A stretch of 20,432 bases of DNA. Source: an uncultured Succinatimonas sp. (GTDB lineage Bacteria; Pseudomonadota; Gammaproteobacteria; Enterobacterales; Succinivibrionaceae). Of this stretch, positions 15,154 to 20,432 are shown piece by piece. The position numbers were made by a program, and so were the translations under genes. The notes beneath the pieces are model-generated. The model did not search any database and was not told the DNA's origin. It saw only the letters and a list, made by a program, of their open reading frames with translations. The DNA lies in the NCBI GenBank assembly GCA_902465145.1, contig CABQMD010000004.1, positions 1-20,432 of the forward strand, in the 5' to 3' direction. Within the stretch, counting starts at the first letter, position 1. Each line of letters begins with the position of its first letter.

Positions 15154-16593
15154 TTAGGATTTGGTGCCTCCGACAGTTATTGAGTCAATCTTGAGAGTCG
15201 GAGTGCCGATACCGACAGGTACGCTTTGTCCAGCTTTTCCGCATACACCTATTCCTTTATCAAAAGACAGATCGTTCCCTACCATGGAAACTTGCTTCAT
15301 GGTTTCGGGACCATTGCCTATCAATGTAGCGCCTTTGATTGGGGCGGTAATTTTACCGTGTTCGATAAGGTAAGCCTCGGAGGTGGAGAATACGAATTTT
15401 CCTGAGGTAATATCTACCTGTCCGCCTTTGAAATTGACTGCATAAATTCCTTTGTCCACTCCTTCGATAATTTCATTTTTATCATAGTCTCCGGGTAACA
15501 TGAAAGTGTTAGTCATGCGGGGAATAGGCAAACAGTTATAGCTTTCACGTCTGCCGTTGCCTGTTGGTTGTGTTTTCATAAGTATGGCATTTTGTCGATC
15601 CTGCATGTACCCTTTGAGGATCCCGTTTTCAATTAATACATTACGCTGCGTTTTATTACCTTCATCGTCGATAGATTGTGATCCTCTGCGTTCTGCCATA
15701 GTTCCATCGTCTACGATTGTGCAAGCTTTTGAAGCAACCTGAGTGCCTATTTTTCCTGTGAAGTTTGAACTGCCGGTACGATTGAAATCTCCCTCGAGTC
15801 CGTGACCGACAGCTTCATGGATTAATACTCCTGGCCATCCTGAACCTAAAACTACGGTCATATTGCCGGCAGGGGCCGGTATTGCTTCAAGATTTAATGC
15901 AGCTACTCGAACTGCCTCACGGGCAATGTTTGCCAAATCTTCTTCTTTGGTGATGCGATCTAGCATAAAAGCTCCGCCGGCAGCCCCGAAACCTTGCTCA
16001 CGATTGCCTTTTTGTTCAAGAGTTACACTGGCAGATAGCGAAACAATCGGTTTTATATCACAGGATATTCTGCCATCGCTGTCGGCGATTAAGATTACCC
16101 TGTATGTGCTGGATAATGCGGCAATAAATTGCTTGACTCTTGGATCTGCCGCTCTTGCAAGAGCATCTATACGTTCCAATGCTTTGATCTTTTGTTCTCT
16201 GGGTATACTGAGAATAGGATCATTTGCATCATACAGAGGTTTTGTTTTGATGTTATTTAAAGAAATTCTTCTTGGGTTAACGCTCTCTTGAGAAATGGAG
16301 CGGGCTGCAAGACAGGCTTCCTTTAAAGAAGCGGCATCCAGTACGTCGCTGTATGAAAATCCTGTTTTGCCTCCCAACACGGTTCTTACGCCGACACCTT
16401 GAGAAATATCGAAGGATCCGCCTTTAATAATTCCTTCTTCCAAGAAAAAACTTTCAGAAGAGACCCGTTCGAAGAACAAATCTCCGAAGTCCATTTTTCG
16501 TTCATGCAAAAGAGCCAGAGAAGATTCTATTATCTTACTGTCAATATCTGAATTTTTGAACAGAATGTTTTTTGTCTGTTCTTGAATATTCAT
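15154..16593 (-). CDS. tldD: Metalloprotease subunit TldD
   Basis: TldD forms a heterodimeric zinc protease with TldE (PmbA). The pair degrades unfolded peptides and matures or processes microcin B17 and CcdA. The 479-residue protein matches the E. coli length (481). The metal site is HEAVGH (H259, E260, H264), followed by GLEGDFNRTGSSNF. A further conserved cysteine lies in GVCGKAGQSVPVGIG near the C terminus. The ATG overlaps the maf stop as ATGA. tldE is not in the window. In E. coli rng and yhdP lie between maf and tldD; here both are missing. The stop codon directly abuts that of the convergent darP. Confidence 0.96.
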   Translation of the reverse strand: MNIQEQTKNILFKNSDIDSKIIESSLALLHERKMDFGDLFFERVSSESFFLEEGIIKGGSFDISQGVGVRTVLGGKTGFSYSDVLDAASLKEACLAARSISQESVNPRRISLNNIKTKPLYDANDPILSIPREQKIKALERIDALARAADPRVKQFIAALSSTYRVILIADSDGRISCDIKPIVSLSASVTLEQKGNREQGFGAAGGAFMLDRITKEEDLANIAREAVRVAALNLEAIPAPAGNMTVVLGSGWPGVLIHEAVGHGLEGDFNRTGSSNFTGKIGTQVASKACTIVDDGTMAERRGSQSIDDEGNKTQRNVLIENGILKGYMQDRQNAILMKTQPTGNGRRESYNCLPIPRMTNTFMLPGDYDKNEIIEGVDKGIYAVNFKGGQVDITSGKFVFSTSEAYLIEHGKITAPIKGATLIGNGPETMKQVSMVGNDLSFDKGIGVCGKAGQSVPVGIGTPTLKIDSITVGGTKS

Positions 16594-17186
16594 TGTCTTT
16601 CTCCGTTGAAAATTCCGATCTCTTGAGAGAGTAGTAATTCTGAAGTTTCGTAAAGAGGCAATCCTATCACCGAACTTGCTGATCCATTGATCGAGCGTAT
16701 GAGAAAAGCGCCTTTCCCCTGGATGGCATAAGCCCCTGCTTTATCCAATACTTCTTCGCTGTCAGCGTAAGCTTTTAAAATTTGTTCTTTAAAATTACCG
16801 AACGTTACCTGAGTTTGTATACATTTTTGTTTGATATCGTTACGAAGTAATACACATATTCCGGTACATACTTCATGGGTACGATTGTTTAACAATTTCA
16901 GAAATTCAAAAGCTTCGTTGTGATCACGCGGTTTCCCCAAGATCCTTCCTGCATACGTTACTATGGTATCTGCAGATAAAATGGTAGCATCCGGATAATT
17001 TTTTTGTACTGCAAGAGCTTTTTCCAGTGAAAGTCTTAAAACCAAACTCTTGGGATCTTCATTTGGATGAATGCTCTCATCTGTATTTGGTATTGCTATT
17101 TGAAAATCATTTGTAAGTCTTGAAAGCAGTTCACGACGACGGGGAGAGCCTGAGGCCAGGATTAAATTATTTTTTTTCCGGATCAT
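16590..17186 (-). CDS. Maf-family nucleotide pyrophosphatase (YhdE type)
   Basis: Maf proteins hydrolyse nucleoside triphosphates to monophosphates. The YhdE subgroup prefers dTTP and UTP and may clear modified nucleotides or affect septation. The 198-residue protein has ILASGSPRRRELL at 9-21, the catalytic SADTIV with D73, GKPRDHNEAFEFL, the TxTxVTF-like strand in TQVTFGNF, and DKAGAYAIQGKGAFLI. It sits directly after mreD, where E. coli has yhdE (mafB), which supports the dTTP/UTP subgroup over the m7GTP one. It overlaps mreD by 20 bases and tldD by four. Confidence 0.93.
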   Translation of the reverse strand: MIRKKNNLILASGSPRRRELLSRLTNDFQIAIPNTDESIHPNEDPKSLVLRLSLEKALAVQKNYPDATILSADTIVTYAGRILGKPRDHNEAFEFLKLLNNRTHEVCTGICVLLRNDIKQKCIQTQVTFGNFKEQILKAYADSEEVLDKAGAYAIQGKGAFLIRSINGSASSVIGLPLYETSELLLSQEIGIFNGERQ

Positions 17187-17685
17187 TGGAGATTGTGCCG
17201 CTTATATTTGATACAAAAAAATTGAACAGCGGGCATAGCGGTAACCATAGCAATCCCATCAGTAAAGAGGGCATAAGAAAGTTGGTTTCGTAATTAGTTT
17301 GCATGATCACATGTGCTAACCAATATCCGCCTATTCTTACTATTAGAGAACAAAGACTTATGGTAAGAGCTTGCTGCCACAGTTTATATTTTGAAAAAGC
17401 AGAAAATTGTGATGATATCAGGTATACCTGAGCGCATAGCGTAAGAGCATTGATACCAAGAGGGGCGCCAATTAAAAGGTCGATGACAAAACCTGTCAAC
17501 CAAGCAAGCTCAAGACAGATGTTTGAGCCTACTATCGTTGCGAAGAAAATCATTACTATAGCCGCAAAATCGGGACGATTTTCGTCTATAAATGGTGGCA
17601 ATGAAGCTATTTGCAAGATCACCGCTACCAATAAAAAGGGGAGCAGTAACAACAAAGGAGAATGTGTTTCTTTGTTTTTACTCAT
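17167..17685 (-). CDS. mreD: Rod-shape determining protein MreD
   Basis: MreD is an integral inner-membrane protein of the elongasome and works with MreB and MreC to position lateral wall synthesis. The 172-residue protein is strongly hydrophobic, with about five predicted membrane segments (for example LLLLLPFLLVAVILQIASLP, FAAIVMIFFATIVG and LPSLLMGLLWLPLCPLFNFF). The family stretch ELAWLTGFVIDLLIGAPLGINAL is well kept. The start overlaps the mreC stop by eight bases. Gene order mreB-mreC-mreD-maf is canonical. Confidence 0.95.
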   Translation of the reverse strand: MSKNKETHSPLLLLLPFLLVAVILQIASLPPFIDENRPDFAAIVMIFFATIVGSNICLELAWLTGFVIDLLIGAPLGINALTLCAQVYLISSQFSAFSKYKLWQQALTISLCSLIVRIGGYWLAHVIMQTNYETNFLMPSLLMGLLWLPLCPLFNFFVSNISGTISNDPEKK

Positions 17686-18661
17686 CTTTCACCTTTTCCT
17701 GTTCTGAATGCTCTGTTTGGATGTGAGCTTCTTCCGTAGACATGGATTCTATTAATTTTTTGATACGATCTCGCCTTAATACTATTTTCCCGTCAGTTGC
17801 TTCTTTTGGTGTACCCAATCCTACTTCGTCGTCACCGTTTCCGTGATACCACAACAACAGAACATAGCGCATTGTAGTTGAGTCAACAGCAGGTTTGGCT
17901 TTAATAAAAGCAAAAGGTTGGGATTCTGAAAAACCAACCGATGTTACTGTAGCAACTGGGTACCCTTCCGGGAAAACTCCGCCTAATCCAGATGTTACTA
18001 AAGTGTCGCCGACTTTGAAATCAGTACTGCGGGGGACATTGTTGATCAACAGTTCATCATTGCCGTTATCTCCTGCAGCTATTGCCCTTACCTGATTTCT
18101 TGTGTTTATTACCGGTACAGCACTCAGATTGTCAGTTAGCAATAACACCCTTGAGAAGGCATAATTTACGGATATAACCTGACCTACTAATCCTGTATCA
18201 GTCATGACCGGCATCCCTACGTATACACCTGAGCCGGTACCGCGATTAATAACGACACGACGTTGGTAAAGATCTGCTGCAACATCCACCACTTCAGCAA
18301 AAAGGCGCTTGGAAGTCTTCCTAACGGGAGAATTAAGCATGCGCCGCATAGCTTCATTTTCGGATTCCAATGATTTTAAGCGAAGAATATCAGCTCTTTG
18401 CATGAAGTTTTCTGCTGACAATCTTTCGTTTTCTTTAATCAGCTCGCTGCTACTTTGCAGATGACTTGAAACCATTTTTGATACTTTATGCGGAGAATCG
18501 GCTAATGCCAAGATTGGATACAGCGCGGTCTCCAGATAGTATCTGGCATTACTCAGGGTCTTTGAACTCATATCCACGGCGATTAAAGCTACGGATATTA
18601 ATACCAATACTAAAAAGCGTATATGGATCAGTAAATCTTTGAGTTCTAATCTTTTGATCAA
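17678..18661 (-). CDS. mreC: Rod-shape determining protein MreC, TTG start
   Basis: MreC is a bitopic inner-membrane protein whose periplasmic domain scaffolds the lateral peptidoglycan machinery with PBP2 and RodA. The 327-residue protein has a membrane helix at about 12-30, a coiled coil at about 60-105 (ELIKENERLSAENFMQRADILRLKSLESENEAMRRML in outline), and then two beta-barrel domains with VVINRGTGSGVYVGMPVMTDTGLVGQVI and DTLVTSGLGGVFPEGYPVATVT. It ends in a charged tail. The only usable start upstream of the membrane helix is TTG at 18659-18661; no clear Shine-Dalgarno sequence precedes it. Hairpins between mreB and mreC may lower its expression relative to mreB. Confidence 0.94.
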   Translation of the reverse strand: MIKRLELKDLLIHIRFLVLVLISVALIAVDMSSKTLSNARYYLETALYPILALADSPHKVSKMVSSHLQSSSELIKENERLSAENFMQRADILRLKSLESENEAMRRMLNSPVRKTSKRLFAEVVDVAADLYQRRVVINRGTGSGVYVGMPVMTDTGLVGQVISVNYAFSRVLLLTDNLSAVPVINTRNQVRAIAAGDNGNDELLINNVPRSTDFKVGDTLVTSGLGGVFPEGYPVATVTSVGFSESQPFAFIKAKPAVDSTTMRYVLLLWYHGNGDDEVGLGTPKEATDGKIVLRRDRIKKLIESMSTEEAHIQTEHSEQEKVKDE

Positions 18662-18686
18662 ATCAGGGTCCGAGGAAAATGCTGTA

Positions 18687-18728
18687 AAAGCTGTGAAACA
18701 GCAGGGATCCTGTGGAGAGGATCCCTGT
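18687..18728 (-). terminator. Partial terminator hairpins between mreB and mreC
   Basis: A strong stem pairs CAGGGATCC (18703-18711) with GGATCCCTG (18720-18728) around eight bases. Right after it in the minus direction, a small stem GCTGT/ACAGC (18691-18695 with 18699-18703) is followed by TTTT. The first stem lacks a T-run and the second is short, so partial termination or RNA protection is more likely than a full stop. Confidence 0.55.
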
Positions 18729-18743
18729 TCTATTGATTAATAT

Positions 18744-19793
18744 TCAGTCAAAAATTTCGCTGTCTTGAGCGTCGTACATTTCTAATGCTTTTCCGCCGCC
18801 GCGAGCTACGCAAGTTAGAGGATCGTCTGCAATAAGAACCGGAATTCCGGTTTCTTCACGCAATAATTTATCAAGGTTGTGCAACAAAGCACCGCCGCCT
18901 GATAATACCATTCCGTGCTCATATATATCTGCAGCCAATTCAGGAGGAGATTTTTCCAGAGCAGTACGCACTGCGTTGACTATACCCTTAATAGGATCGG
19001 ACAGAGCTTCAAGAATTTCGTTGGAATTAAGAGTGAAAGAGCGAGGAACACCTTCGACTACAGAGCGACCTCTTACAACTTCTTCGTGCATTTCTTGCTC
19101 GGCATAGGCCGAACCTATTTCCATCTTGACTTTCTCTGCTGTGGCTTCACCTATTTCGTAACGTTTGGTATTGCGCACATAATCGATGATAGCCTGATCA
19201 AAACGATTTCCACCTATACGTACTGAACTTGAATAGACTACGCCGTTTAATGAAATGACGGCAACTTCAGTTGTACCGCCGCCGATATCAACAATCATGG
19301 AGCCTGTTGCTTCGGAGACAGGCAAACCGGCACCTATGGCTGCGGCCATGGGTTCTGTGATGAGAAAAACTTCACTGGCACCGGCTCCTTCAACCGATTC
19401 ACGTATAGCGCGTCTTTCTACCTGGGTAGCACCGCAAGGAACACAAACCAACACACGTGGTGACGGTTTGAACGGGAAGAAATGAGATCCGGTCAAAACT
19501 TTATCTATGAAGTATTGCAACATCTTTTCGGTATATTGAAAATCTGCAATTACACCGTCTTTCATCGGACGTATAACTTCAATATTGTCAGGATTTCTTC
19601 CCAGCATTTCTTTGGCTGCCCTGCCTACAGCGCCTACTTTTCGCTGAGCACCGCCGTTGCTGTCTATTTTGACGGCAACCACAGACGGTTCATTAAGAAC
19701 AATGCCTTTGTTTTTTACGTAAACCAGGGTGTTGGCAGTTCCCAGATCTATTGAAAGATCATTTGAAAACATGCTGCGTATTTTTTTGAACAT
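18744..19793 (-). CDS. mreB: Actin-like cell-shape protein MreB
   Basis: MreB polymerises on the inner membrane and guides the elongasome in rod-shaped cells. The 349-residue protein is of family length (347 in E. coli). The actin-ATPase motifs are present: phosphate 1 [28 protein letters not shown], connect 1 around [13 protein letters not shown] and [16 protein letters not shown], phosphate 2 [17 protein letters not shown], and the adenosine motif [14 protein letters not shown]. The N-terminal [12 protein letters not shown] is a probable membrane-binding amphipathic helix. It leads the mreBCD-maf-tldD run and has its own upstream region. The Shine-Dalgarno match is weak. Confidence 0.98.
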   Translation of the reverse strand: MFKKIRSMFSNDLSIDLGTANTLVYVKNKGIVLNEPSVVAVKIDSNGGAQRKVGAVGRAAKEMLGRNPDNIEVIRPMKDGVIADFQYTEKMLQYFIDKVLTGSHFFPFKPSPRVLVCVPCGATQVERRAIRESVEGAGASEVFLITEPMAAAIGAGLPVSEATGSMIVDIGGGTTEVAVISLNGVVYSSSVRIGGNRFDQAIIDYVRNTKRYEIGEATAEKVKMEIGSAYAEQEMHEEVVRGRSVVEGVPRSFTLNSNEILEALSDPIKGIVNAVRTALEKSPPELAADIYEHGMVLSGGGALLHNLDKLLREETGIPVLIADDPLTCVARGGGKALEMYDAQDSEIFD

Positions 19794-19860
19794 TTGAGTC
19801 GGAGCCTACAGGTGCGACACGGTTTTTACGCGTCTGAAACAAGAGAAATTTTTAGACGAG

Positions 19861-19869
19861 AGTATAACA
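19861..19869 (-). promoter_or_regulatory. Possible extended -10 promoter of mreB
   Basis: On the minus strand TGTTATACT reads as an extended -10 element (TG, one base, TATACT), about 65 bases before the mreB ATG. No good -35 box stands 16-18 bases upstream, which is tolerated for extended -10 promoters. Predicted by eye. Confidence 0.35.
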
Positions 19870-19898
19870 CACAAGGTGGGTAGCTATACGTTAAGAGA

Positions 19899-19971
19899 CA
19901 TGTCCGTAATGCTTAAAACGGACATGCTTAAGATATGAGAATTCTCCTTTATCTTGTAACAATAAAGGAGA
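19899..19971 (-). terminator. Two hairpins downstream of ssb, likely terminator region
   Basis: Reading from ssb on the minus strand, the first stem pairs plus-strand TCTCCTTTAT (19943-19952) with ATAAAGGAGA (19962-19971) around nine bases. The second pairs CATGTCCGT (19899-19907) with ACGGACATG (19918-19926) around ten. Neither is followed by a clean T-run, so factor-independent termination is uncertain. The stretch separates ssb from the mreB promoter region. Confidence 0.45.
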
Positions 19972-19986
19972 TAAAAACATGTCAAA

Positions 19987-20432
19987 TCAGAACGGGATAT
20001 CGTCGTTCATTGTCATGGCTGGTTCCTCTGGTTCTGCTACAGGGGTAGTCGCCTGAGGCTGAGCAACAGGCGGTTGTTGCCCGTAAGCAGAATTTTGAGG
20101 GTGAGCATAACCAGAATTGTCGTAAGCGGATCTTTGATTCCCTTTTTGAAATTGATTGCCGCTTCCTCCGTAAGGTTGTGCGTTACCGTAAGTTCCGGAG
20201 GATGAACCGTAAGCAGACTGATTTTGCTGACTGCCGTATGATTGTCCGTAGTTGTTTGATGAGACATTAGCGTTTGCCGGAGCACGTCCCAACATCTGCA
20301 TTTCATCAGCTACGATTTCTGTTATATAACGTTTTTGGTTGTCTTTGTCCTGATAGGAACGGGTACGGAGTTTGCCTTCTATATAAATTTGTGATCCTTT
20401 ATGCAGGTATTGTTTGGCAATGTCGGCCAGTT
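19987..20432 (-). CDS. ssb: Single-stranded DNA-binding protein (N-terminal part outside window)
   Basis: SSB coats single-stranded DNA and recruits replication and repair proteins through its C-terminal tip. About 148 C-terminal residues are visible. The end of the OB fold is seen in [23 protein letters not shown] and [16 protein letters not shown] disordered linker of roughly 90 residues rich in Tyr, Gly, Ser, Gln and Asn follows, with repeated YGS, AYG and SYG units. It ends in the acidic tip MNDDIPF that binds partner proteins. The linker has about eight tyrosines, unlike the Gly/Gln/Pro-rich linker of E. coli SSB. The gene continues past the right edge, and its neighbour mreB is unusual compared with E. 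coli, where uvrA lies beside ssb. Confidence 0.95.
   Translation of the reverse strand, partial: LADIAKQYLHKGSQIYIEGKLRTRSYQDKDNQKRYITEIVADEMQMLGRAPANANVSSNNYGQSYGSQQNQSAYGSSSGTYGNAQPYGGSGNQFQKGNQRSAYDNSGYAHPQNSAYGQQPPVAQPQATTPVAEPEEPAMTMNDDIPF

Noticed and set aside
18653..18662. A third TTTGATCAAA palindrome at the mreC start codon, like those near hpf.
   Set aside because: It encodes the first MreC codons, and an 8-10 base AT-rich palindrome is expected about once by chance in a window this size.
19979..20056. A 25-codon plus-strand reading frame with AAGGAG eight bases before its ATG, antisense to the ssb end.
   Set aside because: The AAGGAG is one arm of the hairpin after ssb, the peptide is low-complexity, and it lies wholly opposite the conserved SSB tail. 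No independent support for translation.
20037..20306. An alternative minus-strand frame of 89 residues within ssb.
   Set aside because: It is a frame-shifted reading of the low-complexity SSB linker.

Overview
The window is chromosomal housekeeping DNA from a Gram-negative gammaproteobacterium of fairly low GC (my impression, not counted). Lpt and Mla envelope transport genes, KDO synthesis (KdsC), RpoH, RapZ, DarP and an SSB ending in DDIPF all point that way. Several gene orders match the Escherichia coli/Vibrio/Aeromonas pattern but with genes missing at the joints, which suggests a reduced genome. An anaerobic gut lineage such as Succinivibrionaceae is my guess, at low confidence. I found no phage, insertion sequence, CRISPR array, tRNA or rRNA.

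Layout from left to right. At 1-1233 (+) lies the end of the ATP synthase operon: atpD, cut by the window edge, then atpC and a hairpin terminator. At 1297-3426 (-) are ftsY then rpoH, without the ftsE-ftsX pair that usually separates them. rsmD (+) is divergent from ftsY. A bidirectional terminator separates rsmD from a convergent zinc dehydrogenase resembling L-idonate 5-dehydrogenase (4251-5306, -), the one gene here that is not core housekeeping. A 320-base non-coding stretch follows.

At 5627-11445 (-) lies a long envelope and nitrogen-PTS cluster read as kdsC-lptC-lptA-lptB-rpoN-hpf-ptsN-rapZ. It runs from KDO production, through the lipopolysaccharide transport bridge, to sigma-54, ribosome hibernation, EIIA-Ntr and the regulator of glucosamine-6-phosphate synthase RNAs. 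hpf seems to have its own promoter, and a terminator-like hairpin sits between hpf and ptsN. Divergent from kdsC, at 11605-15153 (+), is mlaFEDCB (retrograde phospholipid transport) followed by darP.

At 15154-19793 (-) lies mreB-mreC-mreD-maf-tldD, read in that order: the cell-shape genes, a nucleotide pyrophosphatase and a TldD protease subunit. The stop codons of darP and tldD abut, and the only visible terminator for this convergent pair lies inside the end of darP. The last feature is the 3' part of ssb (-), cut by the right edge.

I see no convincing undescribed system. The best leads are small: the hpf-ptsN junction (attenuator-like hairpin, TTG start without a Shine-Dalgarno sequence, and a short N-terminal deletion in PtsN), paired palindromes and leader hairpins at the hpf promoter, the terminator embedded in darP, the missing ftsEX, rng-yhdP, kdsD and npr genes, and an unusually tyrosine-rich SSB linker.
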